Origin: Pseudomonadota bacterium
Lineage (GTDB): Bacteria; Pseudomonadota; Alphaproteobacteria; Rhizobiales; Xanthobacteraceae
Reading direction: 5' to 3'
DNA: 6,888 nt
Assembly (NCBI GenBank): GCA_023404705.1
Contig: JAEYAU010000040.1
Location: 1 to 6,888, forward strand
A program made the position numbers and the translations under genes. How positions within the stretch are numbered: the first letter of the stretch is position 1; each line of letters starts with the position of its first letter. Positions 1-6,869 of the stretch are shown piece by piece. The notes under the pieces were generated by a model. That model was not told the origin of the DNA, ran no database searches, and saw nothing but the letters and a program-made list of their open reading frames with translations.

Positions 1-2
1 CT

Positions 3-1247
<1,245 letters not shown>

Positions 1248-1262
1248 TGCACGCTTCGTAGG

Positions 1263-1323
1263 GTGTGCAAAGGCGGCCCAAGCGCCCGCGATATCGCGAG
1301 GTCGAGATCCCGCCTTTGCGCAC
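1263..1323. repeat. Intergenic inverted repeat between convergent genes
   Basis: GTGTGCAAAGGCGG (1263-1276) is complementary to CCGCCTTTGCGCAC (1310-1323) over 14 positions, with one G-U-type pair. The interior holds a perfect 12-bp palindrome CGCGATATCGCG (1287-1298). It starts 16 bases after the ppc stop and ends 27 bases before the stop of the convergent gene. A transcript from either side would fold here, so it may act as a bidirectional terminator, but neither side has a clear U tract. The sequence just before it (GTAGGGTGTGCAAAGG) resembles a dispersed Bradyrhizobium repeat that I recall; that assignment is from memory. Confidence 0.65.
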
Positions 1324-1349
1324 GCGGTGCTGAGTCCGCAGCTAACCCC

Positions 1350-1778
1350 CTACGCCGCCGCCCCCGGCACCACCGTCCCCGGCAGCGTGAACACCGTCCC
1401 GCTCTCGTCCTTCACGTAGCCGCCTTCCGGCGAGATGTGCATCGTGCATCCGGCCTGCGCCATCTGCGTCATGAGGGCGGCGATCTCCTGCTGGATCTCC
1501 GCATCGCTCATCTGCTCGGGTCGCTTCTCGACCGTGAGCGCCACCTTGTGCTGCACGGCCGCGAGCCGCGGATGCATATAGGGCGCCGCGCCCATCGCGG
1601 CGCGCAGCGCCATCGCGTATTTCTTGGCGCCGAGCGAGGCGTGCATGATCTGCACCATCGCCTCGAGCGGCGTGACGCCGCTCGCCGCCACGCGCTCGAC
1701 CACCTCGCGCGTGATCCTGGTCTCGACATTGGGCTTACGGCCCGCGCGGGATCGCGTGCCGCCCTTGGTGCTGGGCAT
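1350..1778 (-). CDS. Hypothetical protein, possibly phage/terminase-small-subunit-like
   Basis: A 142-residue protein of uncertain function. I start it at the ATG complementary to 1776-1778 because GGAG sits 7 bases upstream; the frame stays open further upstream to 1853 without a comparable ribosome site. The N-terminus is basic (KGGTRSRAGRKPN, residues 5-17), a pattern frequent at the start of phage DNA-packaging proteins. A helical stretch follows (VERVAASGVTPLEAMVQIM, 27-45), then AAPYMHPRLAAVQHK (64-78). The TPLE...M and APY.HPRLAA signatures recall prophage-associated proteins in rhizobia. The C-terminal third has an acidic helix (90-108) and a short Gly/Pro-rich end. No other phage gene is in the window, so it is either a prophage remnant or a domesticated protein. 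It converges with ppc. Family assignment is from recollected pattern only. Confidence 0.7.
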   Translation of the reverse strand: MPSTKGGTRSRAGRKPNVETRITREVVERVAASGVTPLEAMVQIMHASLGAKKYAMALRAAMGAAPYMHPRLAAVQHKVALTVEKRPEQMSDAEIQQEIAALMTQMAQAGCTMHISPEGGYVKDESGTVFTLPGTVVPGAAA

Positions 1779-2103
1779 GGGAGTTCTCCATGATGTGTGT
1801 TTGGGGGAGGTTGCGTCAAAGCGGGCGCGACGCCCGCGAAATCCGCCCGCCACCCGTCATGCGCCCGGCCGGCGCGTGAAGCGCCTGGCCCGAAACGCAA
1901 AACGCCCGCGGCAGAGCCCCGGGCGCGGATGTCACAGCATGGATTTCGGTAGGGATATTACTTCCGAAAGTCGGGGGAGTCAAGGATGTTTTCTGTAAAT
2001 CAGAATAAACGGTTCCGTCCTGAGCGGGTATGAAGGCCAACCGTGGACATTCAGACCGAGAGGCCTTGAGATAGCACAACGAAAGAAGATTTTGCGATTG
2101 AGA
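1779..2103. other. Non-coding gap; GC drops inside it
   Basis: 325 bases without a convincing gene. A minus-strand terminator lies at 1899-1925. From about 1940 rightward the composition becomes distinctly more A+T-rich, marking the edge of the low-GC segment that carries the HNH gene. Short imperfect inverted repeats (TTTCGG 1944-1949 with CCGAAA 1964-1969; ACGGTT 2009-2014 with AACCGT 2039-2044) are present, but I cannot assign them a role. I see no tRNA, no integrase remnant and no flanking direct repeat. Confidence 0.5.
1899..1925 (-). terminator. Rho-independent terminator, minus strand
   Basis: CGCCCG (1903-1908) pairs with CGGGCG (1920-1925). One mismatch and two further G-C pairs close a 5-base loop. 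Read on the minus strand, the stem is followed directly by TTTTGCGTTT, as expected for an intrinsic terminator; no T tract follows on the plus strand. It lies about 180 bases beyond the HNH gene stop and about 120 bases before the start of the next minus-strand gene, so it separates the two transcription units. Confidence 0.6.
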
Positions 2104-3030
2104 CTAAGCGACGGCCTTGAAACGTTCGAACCTCATCGCGAGCCTGTCTCGGTCAGGGCAGTCCTCCAATCGGCTTGGTTTCCGCAGCACGCCCCCCTTG
2201 AGGCGCTTCAGCGCCTCAAGCATTGGACCATCATTCTGAGCCAGTAACCGATCTGAGACGTGAAGCTTGTAATCGGCATCAATGCCAATCAGATGCGCAT
2301 CGAAAGCAGCGTGATGAATCTTCGAAAGGGGGATGCCATTTGAGACGATAGGTTGTCCGAGTTGTTCGTTGCTGTCCGACACGATGTGAGCTGCGTCTAG
2401 GAGCAGTGACTCTGGGAGCCCGGAAAGGGCACATCTGCCGTCGTAAGCCGTGATTACGGCTTCCCGGAACGAGGCCTGGTGGAGGCGCTGTTTGACCGTG
2501 CGAAGGGCATAGCGGCGTTCGGGCGCCGTGGCCGGAGGGGCAAGAGAGCGGGAATCCGGGACGCCGAAGATGACACGAGCTTTTAATCCCGCCGAATCCC
2601 AACCCGCGATGAAGGCTGGAAGCATTGCCTGATATCGTCCGGGCGCAATCCCAAGGAAATAGATGATGGGAACTTGGTTCTCGTATGCCTCGCGAAGCCA
2701 ACGATTGTCTGCCGCGTTGGGATCTTCTCCCATGAACGCGTAATCAATCGTCTCATCTCCGTCGAAAATCTGGCGGTGAACGTGCTTCTGATCGTCGTAC
2801 CAGACTCTCCCGCCAGGTCTAGGAAACACCGTCTTAATCGACAGCAGGTAGCGCAGCTGTTTTGGCTTGAAGATGCCGCGCTGAGGGTTCATCAGCGGAA
2901 TTCGTTGGCCGGCGAAGATGAAGCCTGGCCGCAGTTCGACTGCTGTGAGGCGCACATGCGTCTCGCTCAGCCGACTTACGTGGTCAAAGGCGGCTAAGCG
3001 AATGGCGGCGTCGCGGCTAGTGTCGTCCAT
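2104..3030 (-). CDS. HNH endonuclease (HNH_2 type, COG3440-like)
   Basis: A 308-residue predicted nuclease. The C-terminal HNH domain spans about 185-255: CALSG (200-204), LLLDAAHIV (209-217) with first His H215, then NGIPLSKIHHAAFDAHLIGID (231-251) supplying N231, H239/H240 and D244. This spacing is typical of HNH_2 proteins annotated as predicted restriction endonucleases. The N-terminal ~150 residues (LRPGFIFAGQRIPLMNPQRG, WYDD, IDYAFMGEDPNAADNRWLREA, PIIYFLGIAPGRYQ) match the domain that often precedes HNH_2. I infer DNA or modified-base recognition for it, not proven. No methyltransferase or helicase partner is visible, so a lone, possibly modification-dependent, nuclease fits best. The start ATG has no good Shine-Dalgarno; it lies 60 bases after the stop of the same-strand amidohydrolase, in the same frame, with only that TGA between. 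The gene is clearly poorer in GC than its neighbours (48% in one 60-base line), which suggests horizontal acquisition. Confidence 0.88.
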   Translation of the reverse strand: MDDTSRDAAIRLAAFDHVSRLSETHVRLTAVELRPGFIFAGQRIPLMNPQRGIFKPKQLRYLLSIKTVFPRPGGRVWYDDQKHVHRQIFDGDETIDYAFMGEDPNAADNRWLREAYENQVPIIYFLGIAPGRYQAMLPAFIAGWDSAGLKARVIFGVPDSRSLAPPATAPERRYALRTVKQRLHQASFREAVITAYDGRCALSGLPESLLLDAAHIVSDSNEQLGQPIVSNGIPLSKIHHAAFDAHLIGIDADYKLHVSDRLLAQNDGPMLEALKRLKGGVLRKPSRLEDCPDRDRLAMRFERFKAVA

Positions 3031-3090
3031 CGGGTTTGGCGGCTCGCAGATCGATCCTTGAAGTGTGTCGACCTGACTCGCCGATGATAA

Positions 3091-4830
3091 TCACATCCCA
3101 TCCCTCCACACCACCTTTCCCCCGACCACCGTTATCACCGCCTTCGTCTCCCTAATCTGATCCGGCGCCACCGCGAGGATGTCCTGTGACAGCACCGCGA
3201 GGTCGGCGAGCTTGCCCGCTTCCAGGCTCCCGCGGTCCTTCTCCACGCCCAGCACGCGCGCGTTGTTGATGGTGTAGAGGGCGAGCGCCTCTTTCGGCGT
3301 GATGGCGTGCTCCGCCCCCAACACGTAGCCTTTCAGGACCTGGCGGGTGGTCATCCACCACATGGAGAGGAAGGGGTCGACCGGGACGACGGGGCCGTCG
3401 GTGCCGCCGCCGACGACGATTTTTTGGTTGACGCATGTTCTTGTCGGCGAACCGGTGCCCACTTCGCCGGAACATGCGCTGGCATCAATCATCTTCCGGA
3501 TCGGGATCGCGTAGGCGGCGCGCTCGTCGCCCCACCAGCGGCGCTGGTTGTGGCCGAGCAGCACGGGGTGGTCCTGGGCGGTGGCCATCACTCCGAGCTG
3601 CGCCATCTGGCGCAGCGCGGAGTCCGAGGGATGGAAGATGTGCATCACGGTCCAGCGCAGGTCTCGGATCGGGCGCTCCTTGTCGACCTCGCCATAGAGC
3701 CGCACGATGAGGTCGATGGTCTCGTCGCCCACCGCATGGGTCTGCACCTGCAGGCCGGCTCCGGCTGCAAGCCGGAGCGCGGCCAGCAGTTCATCCTCGC
3801 CGCCGGGCGGCAGCAGCAGTACGCCGCGATATTCCGGGTTCGGCTGCTCGCCCGGCACGATCGCGTAGGGCCAGCGCATGCGGCCGCCCTCGACGCCGCC
3901 GTCGAGCGGCACCTTGATGCCGGAGAAGCGGAGCCAGTCGTCCTGCTTCTGCGCCTTGATCGCCGCGATGCCCTTCTCGAACTGCTCGCGCGTGATCGCG
4001 CGGTAGAGCACGTCGGTGCGCACGGTCATCTCGCCCTTGTCGCGCACGGCGGCGTAAAGCGCCATGGCGCGCTCGTCGACGCCGGGCTCGACCACGCCGA
4101 CGATGCCGTAGCGGTTGAGGTCGCGCATCGCGCCCTTCAGCAGTTCGGCCGCGGTCGGCGGCGGAGGCGGCGCGGGGAGAATGCGGCGCACCAGGTTGGC
4201 GGCGTTCTGCAGCAGCACGCCGGTCGCTTCGCCGCTCTCGTCGCGCACGATCACGCCACCCGAAGGATTGGGCGTGTCGCGCGTGATGCCGGCCTTCTCG
4301 AGCGCGCGGCTGTTCACCGTGACGACATGGCCGCCCCGCGGGATGAACACCGGATGGTCGGGCGCCACCGCATCGAGCTCCTGGCGCACCAGCATGCGGC
4401 CCTCGGCCAGAATGCTCTCGTGCCAGCCGGAGCTCGCCATCACCCAGTCGCCCGGCGGCGTCTCCTTCACGCGCTCCGCGATCTTCCGCTGCACATCCGC
4501 GACCGAGCGCGCGTCGAGCAGCTGCACGCCCCGCGAGTTCAGCCCATGCAGCATCTGATGCAGATGCGTGTCGATGAGCCCGGGCACCACGGTGCGGCCG
4601 CTAAGGTCGATCACCTGGGTCGAGGGCCCGGTGTGCGCCTCGATCGCGGCATTGTCGCCAACCGCGACGATGCGGTCGCCGCGGATCGCGATCGCCTGCG
4701 CGATGCTCCAATTCGCATCGACCGTGTGGATCCGGGCGTTGCGCAGCACCAGGTCGGCGGGCTGCGCGAAAGCGGGCGATGCGAGCGTGGCGGCGAGCAG
4801 CAACGCGGCGGCGGCGAGACCAAGACGCAT
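3091..4830 (-). CDS. Exported YtcJ-like metal-dependent amidohydrolase (Amidohydro_3) with in-frame repeat insertion
   Basis: A 579-residue amidohydrolase of the YtcJ/NfdA-like branch, which hydrolyses amide, formamide or related C-N bonds; the substrate cannot be told from sequence. Residues 1-22 form a Sec signal peptide ending SPAFA before QPADL, so it acts in the periplasm or outside. Order: N-terminal beta segment (LVLRNARIHTVD, GDRIVAVGDN), VVPGLIDTHLHQ with metal-ligand H89 and H91, candidate ligands H365 (QTHAVGDE) and H397 (VMHIFHPSD), and the barrel-end Asp D478 in VGGGTDGPVVPVDPF. The closing segment is SLEAGKLADLAVL...VVGGKVVW. The start is set by GGAGGA 7 bases upstream (complement of 4838-4843). 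Oddity: residues 452-466 are encoded by a 45-bp palindromic repeat, placed between MIDA (447-450) and KIVVGGGTDGP (470-480), where relatives run on directly with only a residue or two. The gene is divergent from the Lys/Ala-rich gene and followed 60 bases later by the HNH gene. Confidence 0.93.
   Translation of the reverse strand: MRLGLAAAALLLAATLASPAFAQPADLVLRNARIHTVDANWSIAQAIAIRGDRIVAVGDNAAIEAHTGPSTQVIDLSGRTVVPGLIDTHLHQMLHGLNSRGVQLLDARSVADVQRKIAERVKETPPGDWVMASSGWHESILAEGRMLVRQELDAVAPDHPVFIPRGGHVVTVNSRALEKAGITRDTPNPSGGVIVRDESGEATGVLLQNAANLVRRILPAPPPPPTAAELLKGAMRDLNRYGIVGVVEPGVDERAMALYAAVRDKGEMTVRTDVLYRAITREQFEKGIAAIKAQKQDDWLRFSGIKVPLDGGVEGGRMRWPYAIVPGEQPNPEYRGVLLLPPGGEDELLAALRLAAGAGLQVQTHAVGDETIDLIVRLYGEVDKERPIRDLRWTVMHIFHPSDSALRQMAQLGVMATAQDHPVLLGHNQRRWWGDERAAYAIPIRKMIDASACSGEVGTGSPTRTCVNQKIVVGGGTDGPVVPVDPFLSMWWMTTRQVLKGYVLGAEHAITPKEALALYTINNARVLGVEKDRGSLEAGKLADLAVLSQDILAVAPDQIRETKAVITVVGGKVVWRDGM
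3433..3477. repeat. 45-bp Rhizobiales-type palindromic element inside the amidohydrolase CDS
   Basis: GCATGTTC (3433-3440) pairs perfectly with GAACATGC (3470-3477), and CGGCGAA (3445-3451) with TTCGCCG (3463-3469). A 4-base bulge (3441-3444) and an 11-base loop CCGGTGCCCAC (3452-3462) remain. Arms and loop match the dispersed rhizobial repeat that I recall as GCATGATC...ACCGGTTCCCACTT...GATCATGC. It is exactly 15 codons and begins on a codon boundary (residues 452-466), so the frame is preserved. Confidence 0.85.
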
Positions 4831-4837
4831 GATGAAG

Positions 4838-4843
4838 TCCTCC
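4838..4843 (-). promoter_or_regulatory. Ribosome binding site of the amidohydrolase gene
   Basis: GGAGGA on the minus strand, 7 bases before the ATG that opens the signal peptide; this fixes the start at 4830. Confidence 0.75.
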
Positions 4844-4901
4844 CGGCGCGAAGCTTAGCCGAGCGCCGCGCGCTTTGGCATGCATGTCACGCAGAGGAGA
4901 T

Positions 4902-4926
4902 GGAACTTTGTTCCCGGGCTGACGTT
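4902..4926 (+). promoter_or_regulatory. EcfG (general stress sigma factor) promoter
   Basis: GGAAC at 4902-4906, a 16-base spacer, and CGTT at 4923-4926 match the alphaproteobacterial EcfG consensus GGAAC-N16/17-CGTT exactly. It points towards the Lys/Ala-rich gene. A start about 7 bases beyond CGTT (near 4933) would give a leader of about 35 bases carrying the AGGAG ribosome site. It lies in the 138-base gap between divergent genes, where a promoter is expected. The motif match is seen; EcfG use is inferred. Confidence 0.78.
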
Positions 4927-4957
4927 CAACAGGCGCAGGGGTGCAGCACGACAATTC

Positions 4958-4962
4958 AGGAG
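4958..4962 (+). promoter_or_regulatory. Ribosome binding site of the Lys/Ala-rich gene
   Basis: AGGAG, 6 bases before the ATG at 4969. It decides the start, since the same frame is open on this strand for well over a kilobase upstream, antisense to the amidohydrolase. Confidence 0.75.
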
Positions 4963-4968
4963 CGAAAC

Positions 4969-5391
4969 ATGGCCAAGCAAGTGGTGCCGAAGACAATCGC
5001 GGGCGTGCCGGTGCCGGAGGCCGTGCGCAAGTCGAGCGCCGTGCAGGGGCTGTTCGCATCGCCCATCGGCAAGAAGCTGCTGACCGACGCCATGCTGGCG
5101 GCGGCGGGCGCGGCCGCAGCCGTCCTGCTCAAGCGGCAGAAGGGCGAGGCGAAGAACGCCGACATCACCAAGGAAGTGCTGCGCGCCGCCGCCGGCGCCG
5201 TCACGGTCGGACTCGGCCGCGCCGCGCTCCAGAGCCTCGGCCCGGGCGAAGGCGTGCAGCTCGCGGTCGCGGATCAGCGCGGCACGCGCGCGAAGAAGGC
5301 CGCGGCGGGGCGGAAGGGTGGCGCGAAGACGAGCGCGAAGAAGAAGAGCGCCGCGAAGAAGGGCGCGGAGAAGAGCAAGCGCGCGTCGTAG
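4969..5391 (+). CDS. Small protein with hydrophobic core and histone-H1-like Lys/Ala tail, probably stress-induced
   Basis: A 140-residue protein that I cannot assign to a named family. N-terminal part: KTIAGVPVPEAVRKSSAVQGLFASPIGKKLL. Then an Ala-rich hydrophobic segment AMLAAAGAAAAVLL (41-54), which could be a short membrane or amphipathic helix, and a second helix-prone stretch LRAAAGAVTVGLGRAALQSL (71-90). The tail from about 103 to 140 is almost wholly Lys, Arg, Ala, Gly and Ser (AKKAAAGRKGG, SAKKKSAAKKGAEKSKRAS), as in bacterial histone-H1-like or PhaF-type nucleic-acid-binding tails. Similar small proteins occur as conserved hypotheticals in rhizobia, by recollection. An EcfG-type promoter lies 43 bases upstream of the start, implying expression in stress or stationary phase. 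A role tethering DNA or polyanions to a membrane or granule surface is speculative. Confidence 0.85.
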   Translation: MAKQVVPKTIAGVPVPEAVRKSSAVQGLFASPIGKKLLTDAMLAAAGAAAAVLLKRQKGEAKNADITKEVLRAAAGAVTVGLGRAALQSLGPGEGVQLAVADQRGTRAKKAAAGRKGGAKTSAKKKSAAKKGAEKSKRAS

Positions 5392-5419
5392 CGGCGCCTT
5401 CGCGAACTCCCACCTCGAT

Positions 5420-5572
5420 CCGTCACCCTGAGGTGCTCGGCCACATCGTGGCCGAGCCTCGAAGGGCGACGGCCCGTGCCGTGCAGCACGCTCGCTGCAG
5501 CGCCTCGGCCGTGCATCCTTCGAGGCTCGCGTTCGTCGCTACGCGACGAACCCTCGCACCTCAGGATGACGG
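5420..5572. repeat. 153-bp multi-arm palindromic intergenic element
   Basis: The outer arms CCGTCACCCTGAGGTGC (5420-5436) and GCACCTCAGGATGACGG (5556-5572) are complementary at 16 of 17 positions. Inside are two perfect side hairpins, GCTCGGCCAC-ATC-GTGGCCGAGC (5435-5457) and GTTCGTCGC-TAC-GCGACGAAC (5531-5551). A perfect 12-bp inner stem pairs GAGCCTCGAAGG (5454-5465) with CCTTCGAGGCTC (5517-5528), and ACGGCC (5469-5474) pairs with GGCCGT (5507-5512). The terminal CACCTCAGGATGACGG is familiar to me as a dispersed repeat of Bradyrhizobium-like genomes. It may also end transcription of the gene at 4969-5391. Confidence 0.85.
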
Positions 5573-5618
5573 GACATCGGGCGGTGTGCGCTGTAGGCAA
5601 GATCGCCTGCGCCCCCCT

Positions 5619-5634
5619 TGTGACTCCCATCACA
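5619..5634. promoter_or_regulatory. CRP-type operator TGTGA-N6-TCACA upstream of the RTX gene
   Basis: TGTGACTCCCATCACA has both perfect half-sites of the classical CRP/FNR-superfamily site. It lies 110 bases before the RTX start. A weak -35-like TTGTCG (5637-5642) follows, but no good -10 is seen 17 bases later. The match is certain; binding by a cAMP receptor-like regulator is inferred. Confidence 0.45.
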
Positions 5635-5731
5635 CATTGTCGCTCTCCCTCCCACGCGGCTGAACATCCGCGTGCGTCCGCCCGACTACCCGCTCCGTTG
5701 GGCTTCGGCGGTGCCCTCCAAACATCCAGAT

Positions 5732-5735
5732 GGAG
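5732..5735 (+). promoter_or_regulatory. Ribosome binding site of the RTX gene
   Basis: GGAG, 8 bases before the ATG at 5744; this is the reason for preferring that start over the in-frame GTG at 5672. Confidence 0.65.
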
Positions 5736-5743
5736 ACACCACC

Positions 5744-6832
5744 ATGGCTTACGTGCAAGGCAAGAACCCCGCCGGCGAGGTGATCAACGCCAATGACGGC
5801 GTCACCAATGGCAGCGACCAGATCATCGGCAATGCCGGCAACGACACGATCTTCGGTCTCGGCGGCAACGACACCATCAAGGGCGGCGGCGGCGCCGACT
5901 ATATCGACGGCGGCGCGGGCCGCGATGCGGTGAGCTACGAGGACTCGCAGAGCGGCGTGCTGGTGAGCCTGAGCGCGGGCGGCGGCATGGGCGGCACCGC
6001 CGAAGGCGACACGCTCGTCAATATCGAGGACGTCTACGGCTCGGGCCACAACGACACGCTGGCCGGCGACATGGGTAACAACGCGCTCTACGGCCTCGGC
6101 GGCGACGACACGCTGAAGGGGGGCGGCGGCGCCGATTATCTCGACGGCGGCCTCGGCGCGGACCGCCTCGAAGGCGGGTATGGCGACGACACGCTGGTGA
6201 TCGACGGCGCCGACGACAGCGTCAGCGGCGGCGAGGGCATCGACACGCTCCGCCTCGACAGCGACGCGGGCCTCTATGTCAGCCTTTTACATGGCTTCGT
6301 CTCGGACGCTCCCTATCATCGTCCTTCGCCGTACCAGCCACCGCGGCTCGAGGGCATCGAGAACGTCACGGGCTCGGCCCACAACGACACCATCATCGGC
6401 ACCAATGGCGCCAACGTGCTTTCGGGCGGCGAGGGCAGTGATGAACTCCGTGCGCTCGACGGCAATGACGAGCTGTCCGGCGGCGAGGGCAACGACGCGC
6501 TCACGGGCGGCCGCGGCATCGACAGGCTGACGGGCGGCGCCGGCCAGGACACGTTCGTGTTCACGTCGCTGAACGACAGCGAGATGGCGAACTGGAAGCC
6601 GCAGGACGTGATCCTCGATTTCACGAAGTACCACGACAAGATCGACCTGTCGCAGCTCTCCTTCGACATCTCGGATCTGCTCGTCGTGGACGGGATCTCG
6701 ATCGACGGCACGAACTACTCCTATGTCGGCGTCGACCAGGATCACAACGGGTACTTCAGCAACGGCGACTTCGCGGTCGCGGTCGTGATGGCGCCCGGCA
6801 CCGTGCTCGGCTCCGCCGATCTCATCATCTGA
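5744..6832 (+). CDS. RTX calcium-binding protein, predicted type I secretion substrate
   Basis: A 362-residue acidic glycine/aspartate-rich protein with no Sec signal. Hemolysin-type calcium-binding nonapeptides (GGxGxDxUx) form three blocks: about 22-60 (GNAGNDTIFGLGGNDTIKGG), 97-170 (GSGHNDTLAGD...YGDDTL...GGEGIDTL) and 209-268 (GSAHNDTIIGTNGANVLSGG...GGAGQDTFVF). The tail from about 262 resembles the serralysin C-terminal domain: DTFVFTSLNDSE, QDVILDFTKYHDKIDLSQL, then a 12-residue EF-hand-like loop DQDHNGYFSNGD (331-342) and FAVAVV. It ends DLII, the Asp-plus-hydrophobics ending typical of type I secreted proteins. There is no protease or other catalytic domain, so it is best read as a repeat-only RTX protein, perhaps a surface or matrix protein folding in external calcium. 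Residues 178-201 (Pro/Tyr/His-rich, SDAPYHRPSPYQPPR) interrupt the repeats. No ABC exporter or adaptor gene is in the window; partners must lie elsewhere. Confidence 0.93.
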   Translation: MAYVQGKNPAGEVINANDGVTNGSDQIIGNAGNDTIFGLGGNDTIKGGGGADYIDGGAGRDAVSYEDSQSGVLVSLSAGGGMGGTAEGDTLVNIEDVYGSGHNDTLAGDMGNNALYGLGGDDTLKGGGGADYLDGGLGADRLEGGYGDDTLVIDGADDSVSGGEGIDTLRLDSDAGLYVSLLHGFVSDAPYHRPSPYQPPRLEGIENVTGSAHNDTIIGTNGANVLSGGEGSDELRALDGNDELSGGEGNDALTGGRGIDRLTGGAGQDTFVFTSLNDSEMANWKPQDVILDFTKYHDKIDLSQLSFDISDLLVVDGISIDGTNYSYVGVDQDHNGYFSNGDFAVAVVMAPGTVLGSADLII

Positions 6833-6840
6833 TCTCGCTT

Positions 6841-6864
6841 CCGTGCGGGTGCGCACCTGCACGG
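6841..6864. terminator. Hairpin after the RTX gene, possible terminator
   Basis: CCGTGCGGGTGC (6841-6852) folds onto GCACCTGCACGG (6853-6864) with a single G-U-type pair, 8 bases after the stop codon. No T tract follows, so intrinsic termination is not assured, but position and strength suit a 3'-end structure. Confidence 0.5.
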
Positions 6865-6869
6865 ACACT

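Larger units (their letters stand above)
5392..5743. other. Intergenic region: large palindromic element plus candidate operator
   Basis: 352 bases without a gene. The first half holds the 153-bp palindromic element (5420-5572). The second half holds a small imperfect hairpin near 5588-5613, the CRP-like site (5619-5634), a 7-bp hairpin (CACGCGG 5653-5659 with CCGCGTG 5668-5674) and the GGAG ribosome site of the RTX gene. The frame is open from a GTG at 5672, but that start lacks a ribosome site and the translation before the ATG at 5744 is not RTX-like. Confidence 0.6.

Noticed and set aside
1797..1818. TTGACG on the minus strand, as a -35 box for the gene at 1350-1778
   Set aside because: The hexamer 17 bases later (ACATCA) is a poor -10, and the transcript would start at or past the ribosome site.
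1816..2079. 87-codon minus-strand open frame in the gap beyond the HNH gene
   Set aside because: It runs across the terminator at 1899-1925 and a composition change, has no recognisable protein pattern, and ends just ahead of the next gene.
1940..3090. Integrated island with attachment sites around the HNH gene
   Set aside because: The GC shift is real, but I find no integrase, no tRNA and no flanking direct repeat by eye, so attachment sites are not supported.
3307..4968. Long open frame on the plus strand antisense to the amidohydrolase, continuing into the Lys/Ala-rich gene
   Set aside because: Its translation is His/Arg/Ala-rich low complexity, typical of the complement of a high-GC gene. 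The real start is the ATG at 4969 with its own ribosome site and promoter.
5420..5572. CRISPR array or tRNA gene in the arm-rich intergenic region
   Set aside because: The arms are inverted, not direct repeats with spacers, and there is no T-loop GTTCGANTC or acceptor-stem pattern of a tRNA.
5672..5743. GTG at 5672 as the start of the RTX gene
   Set aside because: There is no ribosome site, it lies inside a hairpin arm, and the 24 residues it adds are not RTX-like. The ATG at 5744 has GGAG 8 bases upstream.
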